NCBI GenBank assembly: GCA_963575745.1
Contig: CAUYUJ010019344.1
Coordinates: 73,811 to 137,810, forward strand
DNA length: 64,000 bases
Reading direction: 5' to 3'
Origin: Prorocentrum cordatum
Taxonomy: Eukaryota; Sar; Dinophyceae; Prorocentrales; Prorocentraceae
Made by a program: the position numbers and the translations under genes. Shown in pieces: positions 1-12,755 of the stretch. Every line of letters starts with the position of its first letter. Position 1 is the first letter of the stretch. The notes under the pieces are model-generated. The model was not told where the DNA came from, did not search any database, and saw nothing but the letters and a program-made list of their open reading frames with translations.

Positions 1-99
1 TGGCGCGCGTCGGCGCCTTGCCTGCTGCACTAGTAAACGGGAATGTGCAGACCGCCTGTTAGGGCGGAAATCTTCTCGGTTACGGCTGAGGGTCCACTT

Positions 100-310
100 T
101 AATCCCTATGCCAACATGGCGACGTTCCTATTGCTGGCAATACAGAGGCAGCCCGCCGCCCGTCGCCCGCCACCGGCCAGACATCAAAGAAAACACTCAC
201 AAGGCCCATGTTGACTGGGAAATCCAATCGGTCGCCTCTCTGTGAGGGCTCACAGTTTCCATGCCAACAAGGCGGCTCTCCTTGTGTGGGCAATTGAGAA
301 ACAACCACGC
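100..310 (+). repeat. Sat-A satellite, about 1.5 units
   Basis: Two copies of the stretch 'CAACATGGCG...GGCAATACAGA' and the segment 'GGAAATCCAATCGG' match the larger Sat-A array at 3.5-5.7 kb. The block ends in a CG run at about 308-320, where Sat-B begins. Bases 1-99 show nothing recognisable. Confidence 0.7.
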
Positions 311-600
311 GGCGCGCGCTCGGGGACGTGCACCGAGTGGTGCCCTTCGCTAGTGATGGAAGAGGGTGGGGCCGCGATCGCTCGCAAAAGCCACCTTTCG
401 GGCGACGGCCCTTTTGGGGGCAGGCGAGCGCGCGCGCGTGCTAGGGGTGAAAGAAGGTGGGGTCGCGATCCTTCGAAGCTAAAGACAATTTTGGGGCACT
501 CGGGCGAGGGTCGTTTCGTTTGCAATGGCGAGAGGGGGCGTCGCGATCCTCCGCATACATACCACTCGGTCGAGGGTTAGTTGGGGACCAGGGGCGCGCC
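311..600 (+). repeat. Sat-B satellite, degenerate units
   Basis: Contains the Sat-B hallmarks 'GTGCACCGAGTGGT', 'GGGGCCGCGATC' and 'CGGGCGA' spaced about 110 bp, as in the arrays at 5.7-6.4 kb and 10.8-12.0 kb. Open frames here run through GC-rich repeat and are not credible genes. Confidence 0.6.
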
Positions 601-1090
601 GAAACGAAAGGCGGGAAACGCGTGCGAAAGTAGCCACGCGCGGCGTTCGGCGGAGCCACCTATGGGGCCACGGAACGCGCGAGGAGCGCGTCGACGTGAA
701 AGGCGCGGACGCATGCGAACGCACCCACTTGAGGCCTTCGGCGGCGCCCCCAATGCGGCCACGAAGCGCGCGAGGGGCGCGCCGAACCGAGAGGCGCGGA
801 CGCATGCGAACGCCGCCCCCTGGGGCGCGCAGCGAGGCCCCCACGAGGCGCGCGGGCGGCGCGCCGTAATGCGAGGCGCGGGCGCATGCAATCGCAGCCT
901 CCTGGAGCCTTCGACAGACTCGCGATGGGGCTACGAAGTGTCTGAGGCTGCGTGCCAAAACGAGAAGCTCCGGGGAAGCGCACTAAACAATTTTCAACGC
1001 TTACAGCTCGGCGAGCGAGGCGCGCAAAAAGGCGCAACATGCACGCGCATCAACGCGCGACGCGCGCGAAACATATCGCGCTGCTGAAAA
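600..1090. repeat. 85-90 bp GC-rich tandem repeat
   Basis: The core 'GGCGCGGACGCATGCGAACG' recurs near 702, 792 and (diverged) 874, giving a period of about 85-90 bp. All frames on both strands are open because of the GC content, and none resembles a known protein. The stretch 1090-1380 is GC-rich with no gene seen. Confidence 0.55.
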
Positions 1091-1380
1091 TTTCGGCGCG
1101 CGAAGCGTGCTGAGCGGTTTGCAACTTGTACACGTCGGCGCGCGGAGCTCCATCAACGGCTGACAACACGGAGCGCGCGAAACGGTTTATCATATGCACG
1201 CCTCGACACGCCCGAGCATTCCCGACCGCTCCCCAGCGACCCCGCTGCCGAGCTCCCCCTGGCTCGGGAAAGCTCAGGGGAGGGGCGGGGGGCGGGGGGG
1301 GCGAACAATGGCTTAGGAAGTCTGAAGGAGGCCAAAGGGGGGGCTTCGATTGGCTTCGGGTGGCCGAGGGGAGCCGGGCG

Positions 1381-2985
1381 CGTTGGCTTCGGGGCGCCGG
1401 TTTGATTTGCAAGTGCAAAGTTGATTTCGCGAGTTCGATTGCCGATGCATTTGCGCAATTGATTTCGCGAGTTTGTTCGCCGAGTGGATTTGCAGAGTTG
1501 AGTTCGCGAGTTGACTTGCGGAGTTCATTTGCCGAGTTGCTTCGCAGACTTGATTTGCAGAGTTGGTTCGCAGAGTTGATTTCGCGAGTTGACTGGCAGC
1601 GTTGATTTGCCGAGTCGATTTGTCGAATTGGCTCGCAGAGCTGACTTCGCGAGTTCATGGGCAGAGCTGATTTCGCAAGCTGGCTTCGCCAGTTGATTTG
1701 CAAAGTTGATTCGCATAATTGATGTCGCTGGTTGATTCACCGAGTTGATTTGCCGAGTTGATTTGCAGAGTTGATTTCGCGAGTCGATTTGCCGAGTAGG
1801 TCTGCCGAGTTGATTTGCAGAGTTGATTTCGCGAGTTGGTTTGCCTAGTTGATTCTCATAGTTGACTTCGCGAGTTGATTTGCCGAGTTGATTCGCAGAG
1901 TTGATTTCGCGAGTTGATTTGCCGAGTTGATTTGCCGAGTTGATTCGCAGAGTTGATTTGCCGAGTTGATTTGCCGAGTTGATTTGTAGGGTTGAATTGC
2001 AGACTTGATTTGCAGAGTTGATTTGCCGGTTTGGTTCGCAGAGTTGAATTGCCGAGTTGATTTGCCGAGTTGATTCGCAGAGTTGCTTTGCAGAGTTGAT
2101 TCGCAGAGTTGATTTGCCGAGTTGATTTGCCGATTTGATTCGCAGAGTTGATTTCGCGAGTTGGTTCGCCGAGTTGATGTACCGAGGTGGTTTGTCGAGT
2201 TGGTTCGCAGAGCTGGTTGGTCGAATGGCTTCGCAGAGATGATTCCGCGAGTTGATTGGCAGTTTTGATTTCGCGGCTTGATTTCGCGAGTCGATTCACA
2301 AAGTTGCTCGGCAGCGCTGGTTTCGCTGGTTTCATTCGCCGAGTTGATTCGCCGAGTTGATTTGCAGAGTTGATTTCGCGAGTTGATTCGCCGAGGAGGT
2401 ATGCCGAGTCGATTGGCAGAGTCGAATCGCGGAGTTGATTTGCCGAGTTGATTCGCAGAGTTGGTTTCGCGAGTTGATTTGCCGAGTTGATTCGCAAAGT
2501 TGATTCCGCGAGTTGATTCGCAAAGTTGGTTCGCAGAGTTGATTTCGAGAGTTGATTTCGCGAGTTGATTTGCCGAGTTGATTCGCAGAGTTGGTTCGCA
2601 GAGTTGATTTCGAGAGTTGATTTCGCGAGTTGATTTGCCGAATTGATTTGCAGAGTTGATTCCGCGAGTTGATTTGCCGAGTTGATTTGCAGAGTTGATT
2701 CCGCGAGTTGATTCGCAGAATTGATTCGCAGACTTGGTTTCGCTTGTTAGTCCGCCGAGTTGATTCGCAGAGTTGATTTCGCGAGTTGGTTTGCCGAGTT
2801 GGTTCGTGGAGTTGATTTTGCGAGTTGGTTTGCTGGGTTGATTTGCCGAGTTGGTTTGCAGAGTTAATTTCGCAAGTTGATTTGCAGAGTTGGTTTCGAT
2901 AGTTGGTTTGCCAAGTTGGTTTCGCGAGTTGACTTGATCGGCGAATTGACTGAGCGAGTTGATTTGGGCCCCCCGAGTTGGCGGG
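1381..2985. repeat. 15-bp minisatellite, about 100 copies
   Basis: Units alternate between 'GAGTTGATTTGCCGA', 'GAGTTGATTCGCAGA' and 'GAGTTGATTTCGC' variants. Because the unit is a multiple of three and its complement lacks stops, the minus strand is open for hundreds of codons in all three frames, giving Asn/Ser/Gln/Leu/Lys-rich pentapeptide repeats. I treat the long minus-strand reading frames (for example 1845-3128) as a by-product of the repeat. Confidence 0.9.
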
Positions 2986-2989
2986 CCGA

Positions 2990-3489
2990 GTTGACCGGCG
3001 TCTCGCGCTCGTGTCGGGGCACCGTGTCTGCAAGCCACATCGCGTTGGGTCTCCGTGTCTAGGCGCCGTCGTCGCGTCGGCCCCCCGTGCCTCCGCGCGG
3101 CCACCGTGACGGGCATCCGCGCCTCCACGTCGCCATCATGAGGGGAAGTCGTGCATCGGCGCCGTCGTCACATTGCACGATGCACCTACCGACTGACACC
3201 CAGAGACCGCGCGTGGGGGTGGACACGATCGGTCAAAACACAGGGTTCACTTCTAGTCTGACGACCGACGAACCTCCGCGCGCGAGCGCTCGCACACATC
3301 CAGACACACACACACACGCGTTGCGCGATGCACCAACAGACGCGGACATAGAGACCGCGCGTTTAGCAAGAGATCCAACTTGGCCCCCGCGAAGGGCTCA
3401 CATTCCTTGCCTGGCCGTTATGGCCCCTCCCCTTTCTATGCTACTCTTAGCGCATTGTATGCCGCGCAGATAGACTGGCACGGAAAGAC
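2990..3489. other. Spacer with no gene seen
   Basis: GC-rich non-array sequence with a short (CA)n run at about 3303-3318. It contains loosely repeated 'GACACCCAGAGACCGCGCG' and 'GACATAGAGACCGCGCG' phrases near 3195 and 3345. No coding signal, RNA gene or inverted repeat is evident. Confidence 0.4.
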
Positions 3490-4923
3490 CGCACGCGGGC
3501 AAAACAGAACTCCTCACGCAGGAGCGCGCGCGCGGGCGCGCGTAGGCGCATTGTATGGGGCGCCAACAGGCGGGCACGTCAAGGCCGCATGTTGGGTTGG
3601 AAATCCAATCTGCAGACGTTAACGGGCTACTTGAGTTTCCAGGCCAACATGGCGGCAGTCTTATTGCGGGCAATACAGAAACCACCGCGCGCGTAGGCAC
3701 ATTGGATGGCGCATCAGTCATACTGTAGGCAATACAAAAAACAACGCGCGATAGAGAGAGAGCGCGCGCGCGTGGGAGCATTGTATGTCGCATCAACAGG
3801 CGGGCACGTACGGGCCGCGCGTTGAGAACGAAACCCAACCAGCAATCGCTGAGGGCCCACCTGAGTTTCCAAGCCAAAATTGCGGCCGTCCCATTGCGGG
3901 CAATACAGAAACCACCGCGCGAGAGAGGGCGCGCGCGTGGACGCATTTCATGGCGCACCAACAAGTGGGCACGTACAAGCCGCATGTTGGGCTTGACATC
4001 CAATCGGCAACCGCTGAGGAGCCACTCGAGCTTCCAGGCCAGCATGGCGGCTGTCCTATTGCTGGCAAATAAAGAAACCACCGCGCGCGAGAGCGCGCGC
4101 GCGTGCGCGGGCGCTTTATATGGCGCACCAACAGGCGGAGACGTACAGGCCGCGTGCTGAGATCGAAATCCAACCAGCAATCGCTGAGGGCCCACCTGAG
4201 TTCCCAAGCCGACATGACGGTCGCTGTATTGCGGGCAATGCAGAAAACACCGCGTGCGTGCGCGCATGAATTGCATGGCGGAACAATGGGCGGGCAATTA
4301 GAAACCGCACGTTGGGCTTGACATCCAATCGGCAGCCGCTGAGGAGCCACTTAGGTTTCCAGACCAACATGGCGGCCGCCCTATTGCGGGCAAAACAGAA
4401 ACCACCGCGCGCGTGGGCGCATTGTATGGCACGCCAACGGGCGGGCACGCACAGGCCGCATGATGATCTTCAAATTCAAGCGACAAAGGCTAAGGGCACA
4501 CCTGAGTTTCCAAGCCAACATGGCAATCGCCCGATTGCTGGCAATGCAGTAACCACCGCGCGAGCAGGCGCAGCGAATGGCCCACCAACAGGCGGGCACG
4601 TAAACGCCGCATGGTTGCTTGGGAATCCCATCGGCAACCGCTGCGGGGCATTTGGGCTGCCAGGCCAACATGGCGGCTGTCCTATTGCGGGCAATACAGA
4701 CACCACGGCGCGAAAGAGGGCGCGCGCGTAGGCGCATTTTACGGCGCACAAGCAAGGGGGTACGCACGGGCCGCATCTTGCAATCCAAATCCGAACGGCA
4801 ATCGTTACGGCGCCACTTGAGCTTCCAAGCTAACATGGCGGCTGACCTATTGTGGGCAATACAGAAACCACCGCGCGCGCGCAGGCGCTTGATAAATGGC
4901 CGCACCAACAGGCTGGCTCGTAC

Positions 4924-5011
4924 AAAAAAAAAGAAAAAAAAAAAAAAAAAAAAAAAACAAAAAAAAAAACAAAAAAAAACAGAAAAAAAAAAAAAACAAA
5001 AAAAAAAAAAA
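4924..5011 (+). repeat. A-rich tract with C interruptions
   Basis: Nearly uninterrupted A with single C or G interruptions, lying inside a Sat-A unit. It could be a retroposed poly(A) tail or slippage. No element body is visible upstream, so slippage within the satellite is simpler. Confidence 0.9.
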
Positions 5012-5221
5012 GGCCGCATGTTTGCTGGGGAATCCCATCGGCAACAACTGCGGGGGGGGGGGGCATTTGGGCTTCCAGTCCAACATGGCGGCTGTTCTAA
5101 TTGCGGGAAACCACCGCGCGCGTGGGCGCAGAGCACGGCGTGCCAGCAAGCGGGCACGCACAGGCCCATAGGGTGAACGCCCCAAGGTAGAACTCGGCAT
5201 AATCGAGTCCAACCGGCACCG

Positions 5222-5346
<125 letters not shown>

Positions 5347-5699
5347 GGTCCATTGAGCTTCCAAGCCAACGTGGCGCTGCCCGTGTGCAAACAATACGTA
5401 AACCACCGCGCGAGCGTATGCGGATTGCACGGCTCACCAATAGGCGGGCGTGTAAAGGCCGCATGCTGGGTTTAAAATGCAGTCGGCAACCGCGAAGGCG
5501 CAACTTAATTTTTTGCAGGCCAACATGGCGGCCGCCCTATTGCGGGCAATACGGAAGCCACCGCTCGAGAGAGCGCGCGTGGTCGCATTATGTGGCGCAC
5601 CAGCAGGCGGGTGCGTGAATGCCGCGCGTAGACATTTAACAACTGGCAATAGCCAAGCGGCCACTTGAGCATTCAGGCCAATATGGCGGCTGCGAAGTT

Positions 5700-6435
5700 C
5701 CAGTCGAACCAAGCGAACAATACACTTCCTGCGAAGGTAGTGTCGGGACCAGGCGCGCGCGCGGGTGTGCACCGAATGGCATATTTTGCTGGGGGGGCGA
5801 GAGGACGGGGCCGCGATCCCTGGCATGAACAACAGGTCGGGCGAAGGTAGCTTTGGGACCAGCCGCGCGCGCGCGGATGCGCACCGAGTGGTATTTTCGT
5901 GCTGAGGGTGCGAATGGGTGGGCCCGCGGTCCCGAGCGAGAACTACCATTCGGGCGAAAATAATTTTGGGACCAGGAACGCGCGCGCGCGCGGATGTGCA
6001 CCGTGCGGTGGCTTTTGCTGCCGAGGGTGCGCGAGGGTGGGGTCGCCATCCCTGGCGACAACTGCCATTCGGGCGTTGTGGGACCAGGCGCGCGCGCGCG
6101 GATGTGCACCGAGTTGTGTGTTTTTGCTGAGGATGCGAGGGGGCGGGGTCGCGATCCCAAGCAACATATACCATTCGGGCGAAGGTATTTTTGGGACCCG
6201 GCGCGCGCTCGCGCGCGGATGTGCGACGAACCGTATGTTTGTGTTGAGGGTGCGAGGTGGTGCGGTGGCGCCCCGAAGCAACACATACTATTCAGGCGAA
6301 GGTAGTTTTGGGACCAAGCGCGCGCGGATGTGCACCGAGCGGTGGCTCTTGGCGGAGGATGCGAGATGGTGAGGTCGCGATCCCTAGCAACAGCTACCAT
6401 TCGGTCGAAGGTAGCGTTGGGACCATGCGCGCGCG
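5700..6435 (+). repeat. Sat-B satellite array, about 7 units
   Basis: Each unit reads roughly 'GGGCGAAGGTAGTTTTGGGA', 'CCAGGCGCGCGCGCG', 'GATGTGCACCGAGTGGT', 'TTGCTGAGGATGCGAGAGGG', 'GGGGTCGCGATCC', at a spacing of about 100-120 bp. It ends in a CG run at 6427-6437, where Sat-C starts. No genes. Confidence 0.9.
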
Positions 6436-9400
6436 ATGCATCCTGTATTTGTTTTATACATTCGGCCCCATGTTAAATTGGAAAGCCAATGCTCAACACC
6501 CAATGCACCATCAAGAAACATTCTCTGGGTACAACGGCCATACTAACGTGAGTTATAATAAATGGTGCAATGCGGCAGGAGAGCGCTCGCTATGCATTGT
6601 GCATTGGCAGTATACACCCGACACGCATGCTAAAGTGAAGAATTCCTGTTCAAAGCCGAATGTAGAAAATCCATACCCTGGGTACAAGAAGCGGCCATAC
6701 AAACGTGGAATGCTTTAAACTATACGGTGCGACAGGAGAGCGCGCGCGCGATGCATCCTGTAACTGTTTTATATACTTGGCTCCATGTTAAGCCGGATAA
6801 CCCATGCTCGAAGCCCAATGAAAGAATCAGTATTTGCATTCAAGAAGCGGCCATGCAAGCGTGGAAAACAATAAACCATATAATGCGACAGGAGAGCGCG
6901 CGCGCGCTCGCGTACGCGCGCTATGCATCCTGTATTGGCTTCATACACTCGGCGCCCATCTTGTGTTGAAACCGTAGTGTTCAAAAACCAATGTGAAGAA
7001 AAAACTATTCTCTGGGTAGAAGAAGCGGCCATACAAACGTGTAATAGAATAAACTATTCAGTGCGGCAGGAGAACGCGGGCGCGCGCGCACGCGCGCGCG
7101 ATGCATCCTGCATGTGTTTTATACAACCACCCCATGTTAAGTTGAAAAACCACTGTTCAAGACCGAATGTATAAAAATCATTCTCTGGATATAAGAAGCG
7201 GTCATACACGCGTGGAATGCAATGCGGCAGGGGCGCGCGCGCGCGCGCGCTCTGCATCCTGCATTGAATTTATACACCCGGGCCCATTTCAAATTGCAAA
7301 ACCAATGCTCCAAACCAAATTTGAAAATCATTCTCTGGGTACAAGAAGCGGCCATACAAACGTGACATATAAAAAGCTGTACAATACGGCAGGAGAGCGC
7401 GCGCGCGCTGTGCATCCTGTGTTGGGCTTTGATATTCCAAAAAAGCCACCACGCTAAGTTGAAAACTGAATGTTCAAAACCCAATGTTACAAATCATTCT
7501 CTGGGTAGAAAACGCGGCAATACACATGATGAGTGTATTCGACTATGCAATGCGGCAGGAGAGCGCGCGCGCACGCGCGCTGTGCATCATGTATTTGTTC
7601 TAAAATATCGGCCCCATGCTACATTGAAAAGCCCATGTTCAAAGACAAGTAAAATATTCCCTGGGTGGAAGAAGAGGCCATACAAACGTGGAATAAAAGA
7701 AGTTTTCAATGCGGCAGGAGAGCGCGCGCGCTATGCGCCCTGCATTGGTTTTACACCATCGGCCCCCATGTTAAGCTGAAAACTGAATGCTCAAAACCCA
7801 ATATATATATATATATATATAGAGAAAACATTCTCTGGGTACAAGACGTGGCCACACAAACGTGTAGTATAATAGACTGTACAATGCGACAGGAGAGCAC
7901 GCGCGCGCGTGCGCGCAATGCATCCTGAGCTGGTTTATACACGCGACACCCATCTTGAGTTGAAAACTAAATGTTCAAAGCCCGATGTAGAAATTCATTC
8001 TCTGAGTAGAAGAGGGCCATACAAACGTGGAATACAATCAACTCTACACTGCGGCAGCAGAGCGCGCGCGCTATGCATCGTGCGTTGGCTTTGTACAGTC
8101 GACACCCGTGTTAAGTTGAAAACCGCATCTTCAAAGCCCCAGCCATACACACGTGGAATCTACTAAACTAAATCATGCGGCAGGGGGGCGCGCGCGCGTG
8201 CGCGCGCTATGCATCCTGTATTTGTTCTATATAATCGGCCCCAGGCTAAACAGAAAAAAAAAAACACTGATCGAAACCCAATGAAAAACTCATTTTCTGG
8301 GTACAGGAAGCGACCATACAAACGTGCAGTATAATAAATTCTACAACGCGACAGGAGAGCGCGCGCGCGACGCACCCTGTATTGGCCTTAGACTCTCGGT
8401 ACCCGAAGCGGCCACACAAACGCGTAACATAATGACCTATACGATGCGACAATAGAGCGCGCGCGCTATGCATCCTGAACTGGTTCCATACACTCGCCAT
8501 CCATCTTGGATTGAAAACTGAATGGTCAAAAACCAATGTCAAAATCCATTCCCTGGGTACAGGAAGCGGCCATACAAACGTGGAATACACTAAACCCTAC
8601 AATGCGGCAGCAGAACGCGCGCACGATGCATCCTGCATGTGGTGTTGCACAATCGGCCGGCATTATATATATATATATATATTAAGAAAATGTGTTTTTA
8701 TTACTTTTTGTGAAAAAATATGCAAATCCATTATCAGGATACAAGGCGCTGCCATGCAAACGTTAAATATTTTGAATTTTACCATGCGGCAGGAGCGCGC
8801 GCACGCGCGCTATGCATCCTGTTTTTTGTTTTATACACTCGCCCCCATGTTAAGTTGAAAAACCCACGTTCGAAACCCAATGTACAATCTCATTCTCTGG
8901 GCACAAGAAGCGGCCATACAAACGTGGGAATAGGATAAGCAATACAATGCGGCAGGAGAGCGCGCGCGCTATACATCCTGCATTGGTTTGATAGTATCGA
9001 CCCCCATGTTACATTGAAAACATAATGCGCAAAACCCAATGTAAAAAAAAAAAAAAAAAAAAAAACATTCTCTGAGTAGAAGAGACGGCCATACACGCGT
9101 GGAATCTGTTAAATTATACCATGCGACAGGAGCGTGCGAGCGCGCGCACGGGCGAGCTACGGACCCTGTATTTGCGTTATACATTCGGGCCCATGTGAAA
9201 CTGAAAAACCAATGCTCTAAACACAATGTGAACATCAGTCTTTGGATACAACAAGCGACCATACAAACGTGAAATATAAAAACTGTACAATACTGCACGA
9301 GAGCGCACGCGTGCTATGCACCCTGTATATGTTATATACGACGGCCCCCATGTTGACTTGCAAACTGACTGTTCAAAGCCTAAATGTAAAAAACACCCTC

Positions 9401-10605
9401 TGAGTAGAAGAAGCGGTCATACACGCGTGGGATATATTAAAATATACAATGGGACAGGAGAGCGCGCGCGCTATGCATCCTGATCGTGTATGCGCTTTAT
9501 ACACGCGGCACCCATCTTGCATTGAAAGCCGAATTTTCAAAACAAAAAAAAAAACGTAAAACATCAATTCTGAGTACAAGATGCGGCCACACAAACGTGG
9601 ACTGTAATAAAGTATGCAATACGGCAAGAGAGCGCGCGCGATGCCTCCTGCATGCTGTTTGTACAATCGGCTCCCATGTTAAAATGAAAAACCTATGTTC
9701 AAAACCCAATGTAGAAAATCATCCTCCGGATACAAAAAGCGGCTGTACACGCGTGGAGTACAATAAACGATACCGTGCGACAGGAGCGCGCGCGCCGTGC
9801 AGCCTGTATTTGTTTTAGACAATCGGCCCCGTGCTAAGTCGAAAAACCCATGTTCAAAGCCCAAATGAAAGAAATCATTTTCTGGGTACAAGAAGCGGCC
9901 ATACAAACAGGGAATGTTATAAACTATACAATGCGGCAGCAAAGCGCGCGCGATGCCTCCTGCATGCGGTTTGTACAACCGGTTCCCATGTTCAGTTGAA
10001 AAACAATTGTTCAACGGCTAGAGTAAAAATTTTGTGTCTGGGTACAACAAGCGGCCATACACACGTGGAATATACTAAACGATACAAAGCGGCAGGAGAG
10101 CGCGCGCGCGGTCGCGCGCACGCGCGAGCTATGCATCCTGCCTTTGTTTTATACAGGCGACCCCGTGTTAAATTGGAAAACCAATGTTCAAAGCCCAATT
10201 TGAAAATTCATTCTCTGGGTACAAGAAACGCTCATGCAAACGTGGAATATAATAAACCAGACAATGCGGCAGGAGAGCGCGCGCGCTATTGGTTTTATAA
10301 ACTTCCCTCCCATGTTAAGTTGAACACTGGATGTTCAAAGGCCATGATAAGACAAATCATCTCTGGGTAGAAGAAGCGGCCATACAAACGTGGAATACAA
10401 TAAACTATACAATAGGACAGGGGAGCGCGCGCGCGTGCGCGTGCGCTGTGCATCCTGTATTGGTTGTATACACGTTGCACCCATCTCGAGTTGAAAACTG
10501 AATGTGCAAAACCCAATGTAAAATTCCATTCTCTGGGTACAAGAAGCGGCCATACAAACGTGGAGTCGAATAAACTATACAATAAGGCAGCAGAGCGCGC
10601 GCGCG
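6436..10605 (+). repeat. Sat-C satellite array, about 26 units
   Basis: The unit is about 161 bp: CG run, 'GATGCATCCTG', a 'TTTTATACACTCGGCCCC' region, 'ATGTTAAGTTGAAAACC', 'ATTCTCTGGGTACAAGAAGC', 'GGCCATACAAACGTGGAATA', 'AATGCGGCAGGAGAG', then the next CG run. The last phrase recurs roughly every 160 bp from 6553 to 10590. A few units carry (AT)n or A-rich insertions (7801-7820, 8666-8683, 9045-9064). All reading frames here are repeat shadows. Confidence 0.93.
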
Positions 10606-10765
10606 CGCTCGTGGTGGTTTCTGTATGACCAGCAATCGGAAAGTCCGCATGTTGGCTTGGGAGCTAAAATGAGCCCTCAGCGGCTCCCGATCCGATCTCC
10701 AACTTAACGCGCGGTCAGAGCGCACCCATTTGCTGGCGCAGCGCACAAGCGCACAATGCGCCTAC
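10606..10765 (-). repeat. Sat-A satellite, single inverted unit
   Basis: Read on the minus strand this matches Sat-A: the complement of 'GTGGTTTCTGTATG' and 'CCGCATGTTGGCTTGG' gives the phrases seen at 3.5-5.7 kb. It is bounded on both sides by CG runs that also belong to the neighbouring Sat-C and Sat-B units. Confidence 0.7.
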
Positions 10766-10899
10766 GCGCGCACGCAGATGAGCACCGAGTGGTACGTTTT
10801 GTTGAGGATGCGAGAGGGCGGTGCCGCGACCCGTAGCAAAATTTACCCTTCGGGCGAAGGTCGCGTTGGGACCAGGCGCGCGCACGCGGATGTGCACAA

Positions 10900-10948
<49 letters not shown>

Positions 10949-12035
10949 CCACAGGTTGCGAGAGGTTGGGGCCGCGACCCCAAGCAAAAGCTACCACTCG
11001 GGCGAAGTAGTTTTGGGACCAAGCGCGCACGCGCGCGCGGATGTGCACCGAGTGGTGCGGTCTGTTGGAGATGTGAGGATGCGCGAGTGCGGGGCCCCGA
11101 TCCTTAGCAAAACCTACCATTCGAGCTAGGCAGTTTTAGGACCAGGCGCCCGCGCGGATGTGCACCGAGTGGTATATTTGGATGAGGATGCGAAAGGGCG
11201 GGGTCGCGACCCCAACCACAAGCTACCGTTCGGGCGAAGGTAGCCTGGGGACCAAGCGCGCGCGCGGATGTGCACCGAGTGGTACGTTTTGTTGAAGATG
11301 CGCGAGGGTGGGGCCGCGATCTCTAGCAACACCTACCATTCGGGCGGAGGTCGCTTTGGGACCAGGCGCGCGCGCGCGGATGTGCACCGAAGGGCATATT
11401 TTGCTGAGGATGCGAGAGGGTGGGGCCGCGACCCCAATCAAACACTACAATTCGGGCGAAAGTAGTTTTGGGACCAGGCGCGCGCGCGGATGCGCGCCGA
11501 GTGGTACGTGTTGTTGAGGACGCGCGAGGGCGGGGCCGCGATCCCTAGCCACAACCTGCCATTCGGGCGAAGATCGCTTTGGGACCAGGCGCGCGCGCGC
11601 GCGGATGCGAGAGCGCGGGGTCGCGCTCCCAAACGAAAACTACCATTCGGGCGTTCTGGGACCAGGCGCGCGCGCGCGCGGATGTGCACCGAGTGGTGCG
11701 CCGTGTTGAGGATGCGATCTCTAGCAAAACCTACCACTCGGACGAAGGCCGCGTTGGGGCCAGGCGCACGCGCGGTTGTGCACCGAACGTTTTTTTTGTT
11801 GCTTACGATGCGAGCGGGCGGGGTCGCGACCCCAAGCAAAACAACTACCGTTCTGGCGAAAATGGTTTTTGAATCAGGCGCGCGCGCGCGGATGCGCACC
11901 GAGTGGTGCGTTTTGTTGGGGGCGCGCGAGGGCGGGGCCGCGACCCACATTCGGCCGAAGGTCGCTTTGGGACCAGACGCGCGCGCGAGGATGGGCACCG
12001 AGTGGTACGTGGCGTCGAGGATCCGACAGGGTGGG
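10766..12035 (+). repeat. Sat-B satellite array, about 11 units
   Basis: 'GATGTGCACCGAGTGGTA' recurs at about 11155, 11267, 11375 and onward, a period of about 108 bp, in the same unit as at 5.7-6.4 kb. A homopolymer T tract (10901-10948) replaces part of one unit. No genes. Confidence 0.9.
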
Positions 12036-12755
12036 TCACCCGCGCGCGCACTTACGCGCACGAGATGCATCCTGTATTGGTTGTATACAATCGGAGGCAA
12101 TGTTAAGTTGAAAACCCAGTGATCAAAACCCAATGTAACAAATCGTTCTCCGAGCCCAAAAGGCGGCCATATAAACGTGGAATCTAGAAAGCCAATGCAA
12201 TATGCGAGGCGCGCGCGATGCACCCTGTATTGGTTGTATACAATCGTGGGCCATGCTAAGTCGAAAACCCAATGGCCAAAACGCAGTGTGAAATTCATTC
12301 CTTGTGCACAAGAGGCGGCCATATAAACGTGGAATATAGAAAACCAATACAATATGCGAGGCGCGCGCGCTGGCGGCCCGCGCGGGGGGCGGGTCACCCG
12401 CGCGCGCGCGATGCATCCTGTATTGGCTTCATGCAGCCGAAGGCCATGTTAAGTTAAAAACCCAACGGCCAAAACCCTATATAAAAATCCATTCCCTGGG
12501 CCCAAGAGGCGGCCATACAAACATTGACTATAGAAAACCAATACAATATGCGAAGCGCGCGCGCTGGTGACCCGCGCGGGGGGTTGGTCACCCGCGCGCG
12601 CGCGCGATGCATCCTGCATTGGCCTTATACAGTCGGAGGCTATGGCAAGTTGAAAGCTCCATGGCCAAAACCAAATCTAAACATCCGCTCTCTGGGCCCA
12701 AGAGGCGGACATACAAACGTGGAATACAGAAAGCCAGCGCAATATGCGAGGCGCG
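12036..12755 (+). repeat. Sat-D satellite array, direct orientation
   Basis: Shares the Sat-C core ('GATGCATCCTGTATTGG', 'ATGTTAAGTTGAAAACCC', 'GGCGGCCATATAAACGTGG') but replaces the Sat-C end with 'CAATATGCGAGG' plus an imperfect palindrome 'GGTGACCCGCGCGGGG...GGTCACCCGCGCGCG'. Units are about 170-200 bp. It is a longer subfamily of Sat-C. Confidence 0.85.

Noticed and set aside
1845-3128. 427-codon minus-strand open frame
   Set aside because: It is the translation of a 15-bp minisatellite; all three frames are open, and nothing but the repeat is encoded.
6436-10605. Regular ~161-bp repeats considered as a CRISPR or tRNA-like array
   Set aside because: Units are far longer than CRISPR repeats, no spacer/repeat alternation exists, and no cloverleaf or rRNA similarity was seen.
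10901-10948. Poly(T) tract as a retroposed poly(A) tail on the minus strand
   Set aside because: No element body is next to it; it lies inside a Sat-B unit and looks like slippage.
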